Below, one piece after another: positions 10,832 to 22,500 of a DNA stretch of 48,369 bases (the stretch's first letter is position 1; each line of letters begins with the position of its first letter). The notes under the pieces are model-generated. The model was not told the DNA's origin, did no database searches, and saw only the letters and a program-made list of their open reading frames with translations. This DNA is from Parachlorella kessleri (lineage: Eukaryota; Chlorophyta; Trebouxiophyceae; Chlorellales; Chlorellaceae), in contig BBXU01002140.1 of the NCBI GenBank assembly GCA_001598975.1, positions 1-48,369 of the forward strand. Reading direction: 5' to 3'. The position numbers and the translations under genes were made by a program.

Positions 10832-11841
10832 ATGAGTGAGGTATATTGTACAGGGTGTGCCTTTCTGCAGGGCAGGGTGTTCCAAACCTGACAAGCGTGC
10901 TCAGGGGATTGTTGCTGGTGGGTGGCAATGCTAATAAAGGAGAAGTCCCTTTAAATGCTCTGGGGCTGACTAGTTCTGGTTGTACTAATTGCCTGGCACC
11001 AAAGCAGATCATTCACTGCCTTTGTACCAAACCGTGCATGGCAGGTGCAAGCTGACTTTGCAAAGTGCATGCGTGCATGATGTAGCCAGTACTTATTCTG
11101 GCAAGGTGCTGAACCGTGGTCAGCTTAGTCGTACAGAAACAAGTGGATGCTATGGGTGTGCTTCATGCCACACAGTAGGCCCTCCTGTACATGCCTGCTA
11201 TTGCCTTTGAAAGTTGGTCCTCAGTTGCCCTACAATACCTACACAGTCGGTGCGGTGGTATAGTAAACATCTCATTTTTGGAGCGCCTGAAGGGTCTAAC
11301 CCTGACAACAATCAGTACATTCCGCCCCAATTCGTGTCTGTTTGCACCACCCGCCACCACAGACACATCCCACTACTTGAACAAGCTCGCCCTAGTGCAA
11401 AGCCGTATGAACAGCTCGCCCTTCACACCACGGACACACAAGATGGTCACTCTGGACCTGCACCGACATGCGACCTTGTGCTTGCGTACATGCCGGCCCA
11501 CCAAAGAATACAGTCGCAGGCTTAGCGAGGGACGGGGAAAACAGTTCATTGCAATACTGGCCGAGACGCTTATAGCCCACTACACATGTCAGGCACCAAG
11601 TCACCATCCCACGGGGCACGGCAAGGTTGGACTGACGGCTAGCCCGGGTAAGCAACAAGCTGACCATCAAAAACGCTGCGCACACGCCGACCTGGTCTGC
11701 AAACTATGGGACGCTGCAAGGCTCGTGAGGACCACAGAGCTCTGAGCAAGGGGCTGCAGTGTGGCTAAGGCACGAATCAACAGCGCAAAATTGCAGGCTT
11801 CACCTAACGGCAAGGGCAGGCAGCAAATTGTGCGTTCCCTG
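10832..11841. other. 1-kb intergenic region between convergent genes
   Basis: Contains the 3' ends of the adenylate-kinase-like gene and of the CaaX protein gene. A 184-codon open frame at 11191-11745 shows no recognisable domain, codon bias or splice context and is probably chance. Confidence 0.45.
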
Positions 11842-12570
11842 TCACATCACGCAGCAGCACCTGTTGTCCCTCCAAGGGTCCTCGCTGCTATCAGTGCCAT
11901 CAGACACCGCCACGCTGGGCTCGTACTCCTGAACCTCATGCAGGGCGCCCCCTGCCTCTATATCAGCCCAGGACACTTTGCGGTTCAGGGTGCCTGGCAG
12001 CGCCCCAGACCCCTCCCTCAGAATGCTGGTCAGCCGCCGTGGCTCGGCTTCACCCACAAACACCTCATTAAACGATGCTCCAGGGCCGGCCACAGGGGGC
12101 GGCGGCGGAAGCCCTATGCGTGTTGGCGACCCCCGTGTGGATGAACCCCTAGTAGGCGACCCACGCGTGGGTGACCCCTGCGTAGGCGACCCCTGTGTGG
12201 GTGACCCATACAGCTGCTTCTGGGCTGCTGCCTCAAAGGGAGACCGCTGAGTGAATGTCGCCGAGGGAGGGTGCACGCCGTTGCCACCGGGCGATGGCAG
12301 CGGCGGCTTCGCTGGTATTGATGGTGCCGGCAGTGGCGGCGTTGTGGCTGCTGCTGCTGCTGCTTGTGGTGGCTCTGTTTCAAGACCATCAGCTGAGCAA
12401 TTTGGTGTTGCCAGTACCGCCGCAGGCCCTGACGAGGTATCTAGGCATGCTGCCTCTGCTGCTGGCTCAACTGGGCCAGCGGGCTCCAGGGGCTCTGCTG
12501 GCGCCGCAGGAGGCTGCAAGCTCTGCTGAGTCTGCTCCACAGGTATGTTGCTCACGCTGCTTGCTGCCAT
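11842..12570 (-). CDS. Disordered protein with C-terminal CaaX box and KVSW motif
   Basis: Single-exon gene of 242 residues; family not recognised. The start ATG at 12570 (MAASSVSNIPVEQTQ) is chosen because the frame further upstream runs into the Kish coding exon. Residues about 15-110 are Pro/Ala-rich and low complexity. About residues 125-160 are tandem GSPT(Q/R) pentapeptides followed by LPPPPP. The C-terminal third is more ordered: RRLTSILREGSG, LNRKVSWADIEAGG, LHEVQEYEPS. KVSW fits the RVxF class of PP1-docking motifs. The last residues, RCCCVM, form a CaaX box (C-C-V-M). Terminal Met favours farnesylation, and the neighbouring Cys residues could be palmitoylated, so membrane anchoring is predicted. 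Same strand as Kish, 74 bp after its stop. Function not known. Confidence 0.75.
   Translation of the reverse strand: MAASSVSNIPVEQTQQSLQPPAAPAEPLEPAGPVEPAAEAACLDTSSGPAAVLATPNCSADGLETEPPQAAAAAATTPPLPAPSIPAKPPLPSPGGNGVHPPSATFTQRSPFEAAAQKQLYGSPTQGSPTQGSPTRGSPTRGSSTRGSPTRIGLPPPPPVAGPGASFNEVFVGEAEPRRLTSILREGSGALPGTLNRKVSWADIEAGGALHEVQEYEPSVAVSDGTDSSEDPWRDNRCCCVM
12135..12220. repeat. 15-bp coding minisatellite (GSPTQ/GSPTR)
   Basis: About six imperfect 15-bp units encode the pentapeptide GSPT(Q/R) on the minus strand. Units alternate between GTAGGCGACCC-like and GTGGGTGACCC-like versions. The repeat lies inside the CaaX protein gene, and unit length is a multiple of three, so copy-number change would keep the frame. 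Confidence 0.75.
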
Positions 12571-12644
12571 ATGGAACAGTAGCCAGCGGCACTGCCAGCG
12601 CCCCTGCTGCGAGGCACGCGGGTGCCTGGCTGACTTGCTGTGCC

Positions 12645-13050
12645 TTAGAAGAACAGAACCGACAGCGCCATGAATATACACGATATTGCCACCCACGGGC
12701 TGAGCCGCTCACCAACCCTAGCAAACTTCCAAAAGAGGCCGCGGAACCTGCAAGTTGCACGTCACAGTGTCATGTGAGCTCCAGGTGCTACCCTAGCCTC
12801 TTTATAACTCCGTGCCACTCCAGGTGTACCCGGGACAGGAAGGGAAAACTCACCCTGTTTTCTCGCTGAGGACGCTTGGGGCTGCATGGCGCAGGGGGCA
12901 CGGGAGGTCAGCCAATACCTAGGCAGCAACGACAGCACAAGCAGGCAAGGCTCTTGGAGAACTCTCACCCTTCGACTTTACGTAGGTGCAGGTACAGATG
13001 GTGAGGAGCAACACGGCCACAAAGCTGCGAAAGTCGAACAGCGCGCTCAT
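12645..13050 (-). CDS. Kish / TMEM167 secretory-pathway membrane protein
   Basis: Small membrane protein of the early secretory pathway; the Drosophila kish and human TMEM167 family acts at the Golgi in constitutive secretion. Three exons, 12969-13050, 12854-12881 and 12645-12747, join in phase to 70 residues, the usual family length. The N-terminus [20 protein letters not shown] is nearly the family consensus and forms the signal/first membrane segment. Next come [20 protein letters not shown] and [20 protein letters not shown], the second membrane segment. The central exon is only 28 nt. The gene is divergent from MET1 and lies immediately upstream of the CaaX protein gene. Confidence 0.95.
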
Positions 13051-13584
13051 GCTGGGACAGCCCCACACATAACAAGGGCCACCTGGGGTTCAAGCGCGCG
13101 TACTGCAGGAGCTCGAGCAACTGGGGCAGGCCTTGCTCCTGACCTTCAGTACCAAACGAAGTTGAGTTGGGGTTTTTCCAAGGAGAAAATTGTTGATCTT
13201 GAAAAAAAGAGGTGCTTTGCTGGAAAGAGAGAATAGTTTGAGTGCGAACCATGCTTGTCAGAGCTGTCTGGGTACCTCCGGCATATGCTTTTCCTCAGCC
13301 TAGGTGCTGCACCTGGCTGTGTTAGCTTCAAAGCTTAGTGGCAGAGCCAAGCTCAAAAGTTACGGCCGTCGGCCCTAAGTTGGGCTTCCTTTCAAAGGGT
13401 GACGTGCGCTGCTGTTGGTTCTGCTGAGGATCAGATGCCAGCAAAGAAGGGAGCAGGTGGGCAAACCGAGCGTCATGGTATCTGATCATGTGGCATGACC
13501 AAATTGCGCCCCGGCATTTCAATTACTTACGTGCTTGGTGCTGCAGCGTACGTCGAGGTTGGGAAGGAGGGGACGATCGAGGCT
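13051..13584. promoter_or_regulatory. Bidirectional promoter region, Kish / MET1
   Basis: 534 bp between divergent coding starts. A TGACGTG core at 13400-13406 matches the ACGT type of bZIP site. The open frame from 13495 is in phase with MET1, so the MET1 start could lie further upstream than 13585. Confidence 0.4.
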
Positions 13585-16500
13585 ATGATGGCTGGTAAGC
13601 CTTGCCTGCCGAGCCCGCTGGACAAGTATCTTTCACCGTCCAGGAGGAGTGGAGGGAGCACTGCAACAAATCCCCAGCAAGGGGCTCCGAGCATATGTTG
13701 GCTGCTGCACACGACCGTTTGTGAGGAGCCAGCACGACCTGCAGCTGAAGCACCTGTGCTCTGTCTGCAGGCAAGAAGGGTAAGCGTGAGGCGGCTGACA
13801 AACCTGCAGCCAAAGAGTCTGCCAAGAAGGCACGCAAGGAGAAGGCCCCCAAGAAGGAGGTAACGGCAGCAGCAGCAGAAGCGGTGCAGCTAGGGCAGGC
13901 GCCGGCAGCTGATGTGGAGATGAAGGAGGAGCAGGGTATCGTGGGCTCTGGCCGTGTGGCTGCTCAGGTGTGTGCTCCTTGCCCTGGCCATACATCAAAC
14001 TCGCTGTTAACACATTCTATGAAGGATGGCAACAGCCTGGCACTGACGGAATCTGCAGAAGCCTGGCACACCAAGTTTGGCAGCCTTGCGGGTGGGCAGC
14101 ACTGGTCTGCCAGTCGCCTAGTCAAGGGCAATAATAAAATGTAAATGCTGCCACACCCCATGCCCAGGCCAAATCACATCATTGAGGGCTGTGCCTGCAG
14201 AACCTGTCCCTCAAGGAGAAGGTCAAGGTGAAGCTGAGCGACAAGCAGGACAGGATAGCCGTCAAGGAGGAGCAGAAGTGCGAGAACGAGAAGGACGCAC
14301 TGGAGGCGACGGCTGCTGGGTCCCCAGATGAGACACAGCGCAGGTAGGGTAGGGTGGGGACTTGAGGCCGCCTCCCAACCAAGTGGACTGCCCCAGCATG
14401 CCTAGCTTCCCAAACTGCCAGCACCCACAAAGGTGTCAGAATTTGTTAGAAGTTTGACTGTCCCACCAAACGCTTTTAGGTGCCGTGTCTTTCGAAACAC
14501 CCCCATGCTCAGCTGTGTCTGCTTGAGGGAAGCTGCTAGCATGGGCTTCCTGTAGGCTGGGAGATTTTTCGGTGGTGAATGAGGCGGGGCAGCCCGAGCC
14601 CGTTGATGCCATGGACTTTTCAGACAAGGAGCTTTATATCTCAGGTACGACGCGTGCGACTGTGCCTGCGTGGTAGCCTCAGATGTCGGTGCAGCAACAG
14701 AAGATACATCCCAGCTGCGGCTTGTGCTGGATTTGCCACTGCTACGCATCGATGACACCTGCCTACAGCTAGCAAGCTGCTCTCCAGAATCTAGCAGGTG
14801 CCAACCCTGGCTACTTGCCAGGCCCTACGGTTCCCAAACCGTTAACAATGGCTTCCGGCCGGCGCAGGCGTGGTGTACCCTAAGGATGGGCCCACCAGTA
14901 AGGAGACCGGCAGGAGGGTGCAGCGCTTTGGTCCCCTCAAGGGCTTCTCTCTGGATTTGTCCACCAAGGCAGCGCGGGTGGGTTATACAGTGGCGATACA
15001 CCCAGCGTACTGTCACATCAGGAACATTGGGATGTGGCAGGGGTGTTGCGGCGCAGAGCTCCCTGCCTACCGGGGATGGGGATGAACAGCCTGGGCGGTC
15101 ACCCCTTGTGCGGGCAATGACAAAGGAGCCCTTGCATTCCCCTAACCATGCGCCGTCCACATTGTGTGATTGCCCGCCTATACATGGAGCCTTCAAGCCT
15201 AGCTTCCACCACTGCTCCTACACTTGCAGGTGGTGCTTGAGACCGACTCCGCTAGCTACACCTGCATTAGGCCGGCGGCCTCTTACAAGAAGCTGCACAC
15301 CCATCTATCAGACCAAGCCGACATCTGCTGCGAGGTCTGGCCTTTCTACAAACCTGCATGCTAGTTGTAGCCCAGGCAGGTTGTTGCCATTAGACGGCTC
15401 CTCTCCCTCGCCGGGCACTGGATATCACACAAAAGTCACCAATGTCAGTAGAAGTTATAAGCCCATGGCTCGAATCCACCACGGCTGCCCTAGTGATCAA
15501 TTCTGCAGAGCTGCAGCGCAGTTGTAACGCAGTCACCACCCTTTTGATTCTCAGGCTGCCTCGCGGCTCTGCTGTAGGTGTTCCATGCCCTAAATACCGC
15601 CAGCGGCGGCAGCCCCCAGGCAACCCTGGAGGAGGTGGTTGCCCGCCTGGCACGCTCCCAGCTGGCGCGGGGGTACCCTTCAGCGCGGGAAGCGCTCATG
15701 GTGAACGGCAGGTTCCTGCTGGCACAGGTGCGCTGTGCCAGAGAGGAGTGCAAGAGTGTACTGGACCTCCAAGTGCCAGGCCGTCGCGATGAACTACTGC
15801 TGAAGGATTTTGACTGCTGCAGGGGACCTAAGGGCCCACGGCACGGAGGGGGTCCGCTTGCTCCCATCGGAGGCGCCCTTTGCAGGGCATTTGGGCCCGC
15901 CGGGGAGCTGATATGCGTCCAGTCGTAGTGCCCCGTGACAATGATAAGCAGCTTGCGACTCTCACCTGGCCGCCTTGCAATGCCGCTTGCAGCTGGCTAA
16001 GCAGCGTGGCCACAAGGGCTTCTGCTACAGTGACACCGACTTCTGCAGGGCGCTGCAGAGGGAGGTGAGCCCTCCGAACCACTGACGCCAGTGGAACAGA
16101 TAGCGCTTCTGCCGCAAACTCAGCTACCCTGTCCTGAGTGGTGTGCGGCGCGTTCAAGTAAACATTGCAACGGACTGGGCCGCTTTGGGAAGGTCCTGAC
16201 TTGACTCTTGGCGCACAGTCGACTAGCCCTGCATGTTGCTGCCTCCAAGCATTGGCTTGCCACTTCACCCCCAGAGCCACACCCTCCACTACTGCCCTTG
16301 CCTGGCAGGTCAAAGACTTCAAGTATGTGGGGTCCCAGAAGCAGAACACTGGGATCATCATCCGGGACGGCAAGGCCCAGCAGGAGCAGGCAGCGGCTGC
16401 TGACGGGGCAGATGCCCAGCTGGCCGCTGACGAGGAGTTTGCGCGGCAGATGCAGGCCAAGGAGGATGCCAAGGCGCGGAACAGGTTGGTCTACAAGCCG

Positions 16501-19500
16501 CGCTGCTGGAGGGCCCATTCCTGCGATTGGTGAAGCTATGCTCACAAGGCCAGTAAACTTATTGGGTTTATGCATGACAGCTACAATGTGATGGATATGA
16601 AGCAAGCTTTCTGATGGCAAGTGCAGTGAGCCACCTGCACTTGAGCAGACACGGCTGCAGCATGCAAAATATACAGCCGGCCAAGCCTCTGCCGGCACCC
16701 ATGCAGGGGCCCCAAGGGCGGTGCACCCAAGGGTGGCAAGGGCGCCGCGTACATCAAGGTGTCTGAGGCGGAGATTGCCGACGACTACCCCGCGCCCACC
16801 CCCTACAATAAGGAGGAGGTGAGTGAGGCAGGTGGCTGCAGCCCCTCCAACCCCTGTAATGCTCATCCTGGGCGGCGGCTGTGCGACTCTGTGCAGTGCA
16901 GTTGCCAGCTTGTGCGAGCCCCTTATCAATGCCTGCAGCTCTACAAGCACTATTGAAGTTCCGGATTGCAGGATATGGGAAGAGAAACAACTCATACCTC
17001 CTGAAAGGCACACGGTCCTCGACTCGGACCGCCTTTGCTTCGCTATGGGCACTGCCGCCATCGGCCCTGGCTGTCCATGCGTGCAGGAGGAGACTGACGA
17101 GCTTCTACTGTTTGATGAGGAGTTGATGGATGTGGACCCAGAGTTCCTGCCCAGGCGCCTGCTCACAGGCTTCACCATTTACAATGCCGAGGTGGGGCGG
17201 AAGGAGGGGGGTGTATAGGCCCCATGCTGGCAGGGGCGTGCAATAGCGCATGTTGCTTGGCACGGCCATGTAACCAGGATGGCTGTAGGCCAGCAGGGCA
17301 TCGTTCCATTGCCGGCCAGTCAGACGGAATGCCCATGGCCATGGCTGGTGCCGGACCTGGGCAGCGCAGGTCACTGGCCATCATTGCGCGCCAGGGCACG
17401 ATTGGTGTCAGTTTGAGGTTCAAATGTACACATCGTGCGCAGGTCTTGGACTGAGCCAGAGTGGGGTGGACCCCCTTCTGGCTGCAGGGTCTTAACGCGT
17501 CGCTGGAGCTGCTGCCCATGTGGTCGGGGGTGGACTCTGACGTGGAGCTGTACGCCTCTGGCGTGGTGGTGGAGGACGATGGAGAGTGGGCGGGAGGCCA
17601 GGCGCTGGAGGCACCCCCAGTCGCTGCTGGTGAGTGGGCGGTGAATACAAGTTGGTCCCAAAGCCTGCTCAGCCGCATGTTTGAGCCACCCGTTCCTGGC
17701 CAATGGGGTCGCAAGCTAGCAAGCGAGCCATGCCGCATTGCGCAGCTAGCTGCTTCAACGGACCCCTGAGCTTGGAGGGAAGGACGGATGCACCAGGCGC
17801 AGCACGCCTACCTTGTTTCATGCTGCCTGCAGAGGAGGCTGCAGCTGGCTCCTCCGCTGAGGCTGCTGGTGCTGGTGGCTCCTCCTCCGCTGCCGGCGGC
17901 TCGTCTTCCGCTGCTGCCCCTGCGGCAGCGCAGGAGCCCGCTGGCATGCGCATGTACCTCAGCCAGATCCGCGAGTGGATCGTGGAGTGCAGCTGCGACC
18001 AGCTGTTCATCTCCATCCGCACCGACGTGGCTTGGTACCGCCTGAGCCAGCCGGCTGCCAAGTACGCACCCTGGTTTGCAGTGGTGCTCAAGGTGGCGCG
18101 CCTGGCGGTCAAGGTGAGCTGGCGCCATGGTAGCACCCAGCAGGACGCCTGTGTGCTCCTGCTGGCTACCTGATGGTGCTTGGCTGCTGGTGGATGGGTG
18201 CCGCTCAACGGCACAGGTGTGTTTTGGACTGTCCCAGCTCTGGATTGGAGTTTTTTTAACAGATTACAACCAGACCCTGCTGACAGTCTTTCATGTCGTA
18301 AGACAGGCTGCTTGATTTTATGCTGCAGGTGCTGGGCATGCTGTCCGCTGAGGCCCGCGCCAGCCGCTTGTCCTTCAATGACATTGTCAAGCACCTGGCG
18401 CAGCAGGACGAGGCCCAGTCGACCTTTGTCAGCAAGAAGGTGCGGGGACCTGGGGGTGTGCAACAGGTCGTCAGCGCTGTTGTGTGTCCGATTTTGGGCA
18501 CACGGGTCAACAGCGCATTGCTGCCGCGAATGGCTGTAGATGGTCTGTCGCTGCCTAGTGGGGCAGGGAGAAGCATCGTACCTGCCAGACAGGGGACCAA
18601 TAGGATGGCCGATCCCCATGGAACCGGGCTGCTGTCAATCATAGCCCTGGCAGCAACATCTGGCAATGCTGCACCTGTACACCGCATGTCCAGTCAGACT
18701 GTGGGGCTGTGCTGCATATGCGACCGTGCAATCAAAGAAGCGCCAACCCCCCCTGCACTGACCGTGTGCAGCTGCCGGTGGTGGAGCGCTTTGTGGTGGT
18801 GCACGGCCAGATCATCCTGAACCAGTTCCAGAACTACCCCAAGGAGGCGGTGCGACGCAGTGCGTTCGCCACAGGGCTCAAGGAGCACATGCAGGTGGGC
18901 AGGGACAGTGGTGGTGGTGTGTGTGTGTGGGGGGGGGGCGGGCCAACCGGCTGCACAGGTTGTGCTTATTCTGCTCCTGCATGCTTGTTATCGTCCGGTG
19001 CACCTAGCCCTGCATGCTGCCTTGCACACCGCGTACACAGGCGTGCTGGTGTGCTGCGCTGGGCCGAGCTGTTGATACAACGCGTCACTCAAGTGTATCT
19101 GTGGCTAGCTGCAGATGGTGCGACATAGCAAGCTGTACAAGACGGTGGCCAAGCCGGTGCACATGCGCAAGGCAGTCAACAGGAATCCCATGAAGGTACA
19201 CATGCGTGGCTTAGCCACCGAGCACGTGACTGGGGTTAAGATCCCAGCCTGACATATGCTTAGGGGGTATGTCAGGGGTTCATCACAGCATTGGCATCAG
19301 TACGCAAGAGATATCTCAGCACTGCATCCCCAGTGACAGCAGTCTGCTCTTGCCTCATCAATCGGGCCCGCATCGGCCTGCATATGGGTATAGAGACACC
19401 AAGAGAAGCCTCCTTGCTTTCACTCGTCTTATCCATACCGCAGGACCGCGCTGCGGGCAAGAAGTCCAAGCCCATGACCGCCACGGCCACTACCATGGTC

Positions 19501-22500
19501 AAGGCCATCTGGCAGTCCTACTTCAACGTGCCGGGGCAGAAGAAGGACGGCGAGGGCGACAGCCAGACTGCAGATCTGGCAGTGGAGGCTCCAGCAGCCA
19601 AGGTGGGTGCCCCTAGACTGTGAGCAGTTGCGACAGGCTGTGCATCTCACTGATGCAGGGCGAACCCCTGGGCCCCGCCTCCTTGTCAGCTTGCTTGATT
19701 GAGTTGTAGCAATGCAAGCTGTGTGGCCTTTCGCCTTCTGTTGACTGTCGCTTTGCAAGTGTGTGTATGTGTGCAGGAGGTAGAGGAGGACGAGAATGAG
19801 GAGGAGCCTGAGGATGATAACCAGGAAGATGCGCTGGCGGTGAGTCACCCTAGCTACCCTTGACTGATCCCTTAAACCACCCTCGCCGTTTGCCTAGGTC
19901 CCTGCCTCATGCCTATTGCAATGCTACTACGAGTGCTTGCAGCTGACTGGGCTCTTAAGGTCATTTCTGTGGAGACTTTGTACTGAAGGCTTGCGTGATG
20001 GCAATGCTGTTTGTCGGGTGCAGCACCCCACCAGCCCCACAGCGGGGCGGCAGCAGCAGAAGAAGACCGTTGCCAAGAAGAAGAAGAAGCCTGCTTTACC
20101 CAAGGGCGCGTGGGTGGGTGGTGTGGACAAGACCGTGGACGGGGACAAGTTTTACAAGAAGGCAAAGGTGGGTAGTGGCCGGGTACGCTGTCCAGCTGGC
20201 AGAAACGTTGCAATCCTATCATTGTTACAAGTATACCTATGTCCCGGCCGCAGCATCCAGGCTCTACAAGTGTTTGCACTTGGCAACTGGTTGTTACGGA
20301 CACTGCTGCCAGCCTGTCCCTGCCAGGCTGCTCTCAAGGGCATGCTATGGATCTTGTGCAGGTTGGGGAGGTGGAGCTCTCGCTGGGAGCAGTGGTACTA
20401 CTGCAGCAAGAGGACGACAGCAGCAGTGACAGTGAGGACCCTGCTGAGGGCGAGGAGCCCGCTGAGGCCCCGCTGGGCTTGGTCCAGGCCATGTGGCAGA
20501 CCCCTGATGGTGAGAGAGCGCCGGTCAAGGGTTCCATGTGTGGCGGTTTACAAGGGTGACAAGGGTGACTCATGCATGGGGCTGCTGCACCAGTTCTCTG
20601 AGGCCACTGACAAGGGTGCGATGGCCACGAGAGGGCTCCTGTGCCAAGGTTCGCCTGCAGGCACGTTTGACGCCGCGTAAGGGGCTGCTTACTCTTTCTA
20701 GTTTCACTTGTTATCTGCTCCAGGTTGCCAGCTGCTGCAAGGGCACTGGCTGACTGGACTGTTGTGTTCTGGTGGTGCAGGGGAGAAGCAGGTGCAAGTG
20801 CGGCTCATGGCGCGCGGCGGTGAGACCGTGCTAGGGGACGCTGCCTCGGTGGACGAGCTCTTCCTGACCACCAAGCTGGAGACCAGGTGGGGCCAGATAC
20901 CACCTGCTGCTGTGCTGTATTGGCCTGAAGTTGCTCTGTCTGTGCTGTCACTTGCCATCAGAAGTTGAAGAATCTGTTCGGAGTTGCAACAGGTAGCGTG
21001 GAAGGCATGGAGGCTGCTCAGATACAATTGTTTTTCAGCAAGATTAGCCTGCCCCTGTCTTCCCAGGATATAGTAAGGCATGGCGCTCAAGGAGGCATGC
21101 ATGCAACACTCTGCCTATCATGTGCCTGCCACTCATTTCCACCACCTGTTGCTGGCCTTCTTGGTCAGGGTGCTGAGCGGCGTGACTGGTACCGTGGTGG
21201 CCAAGCAGCTGTGCCGCGATGTGGACCCCGCAAAGCGCCTGCAATACGCCAAAGAGGATGCAGAGCTGCGCGAGGTAATGCTACAAAGAGCGCATTGCCC
21301 TGACTCTGAGCAGAGTTTGCTCAGACTTGCAACTAAATCCACTTACACTGTCAGTCTAGGGCCCTGTGTGAGCGCATTGCAACTGGACCCAAGCTGCAGC
21401 TTGTCTGTTTCCTGCCTGTCAGCCTGGTGCACTACGATCTCTCAGCAGATCTGGGACCAGCCTCCTGTGTATCGGCCACGGACGGTCCCTCCCTGTACAT
21501 GCCGCCACCCGCCCACCACTCTTGTGTCGCAGCGCAATGAAGCCGCCGCCAAGGAGGGCGGACCACTGGAGTACTTCTGGCGGCGGCAGTACGTGCCGGA
21601 GAAGGGCATGTACTGCGACCTGCCCCGCGACCTGCAGCTAGGCACCCGCCTGCCGGAGGGAGACGGCAAGCCCAAGAAGGGAGTCAGGGCGCTGGAGGGC
21701 GGCAAGGGCTTTGTCAAGGACGGCGTTGAGTACAGGTGAGGGCCACGGGGCTGAACTGGCATGGTAAAGTAGGGAACAAGCTGCCCCAGGCGAAGGAGTG
21801 ATGATCCACCGTCCTGTTGCCCAGACGGGTTTGTTTGGGTGCTGCTGCTTGCATTGCAATGGTCCACTTGAGCACTCGAGCCGAGCACATCTACCTGCTT
21901 TTTTTGACTGGTCATTGCATAGGCAGGTTGTTGATGCATGTGCTCAGCTTTAAGCCTACTCTCTCCTTGTGTCCCAGGGAGGGTGACTGCCTGTACGTCG
22001 GCCCTGCGGTGTTTGACCAGCTGGAGGACGCACAGCAGGAGCGGGAGCTGCCAGAGTACCTTGCCAACTCTCGCTTCCACAAGGTGGGGTGGTCGTGTTT
22101 GATCGCTTGGCCGGTGGCAAGGGAAGACGTGATGAGCGTTGGGTTGGATGGCGCATTGACTAGAGATTCATGCCTGCCCACAACAGTCTCGGCTGGCAGC
22201 CATGCCTGGCACAGGATCATTACCAGCTGCAGGATCATAACCAGTTGTGAGATACGCTCAGCACGTTCTCCCACATTCCTCGCCGAACACCAGAAGTCTG
22301 TAGTGCAAGCTCGCCCTCACCTGCGGGCCTGCGTCCCTTGCCCTGACTGCAGGGCTCCTATGAGGGCCTGCGCGCCTGGGGCATCGGCCAGCTGGTGCGC
22401 CTGGGGGCCACGAGCTCCAAGAAGGACAAGGAGGCAGGGAAGGCAGGCGCTGGCAAGGACAGCGGCAAGGTGACCAGCCTCACGCTGAAGCGCTTCTACC

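Noticed and set aside
11255..11310. tRNA-like stretch with a GGTGGTATAGT box
   Set aside because: No B box of the GGTTCGAATCC type and no cloverleaf pairing could be formed.
11191..11745. 184-codon plus-strand open frame
   Set aside because: No domain, no splice partners and odd composition; most likely chance in the intergenic region.
12571..12696. Upstream extension of the CaaX protein frame
   Set aside because: This part overlaps the Kish last exon in another frame, and Kish conservation shows which frame is used.
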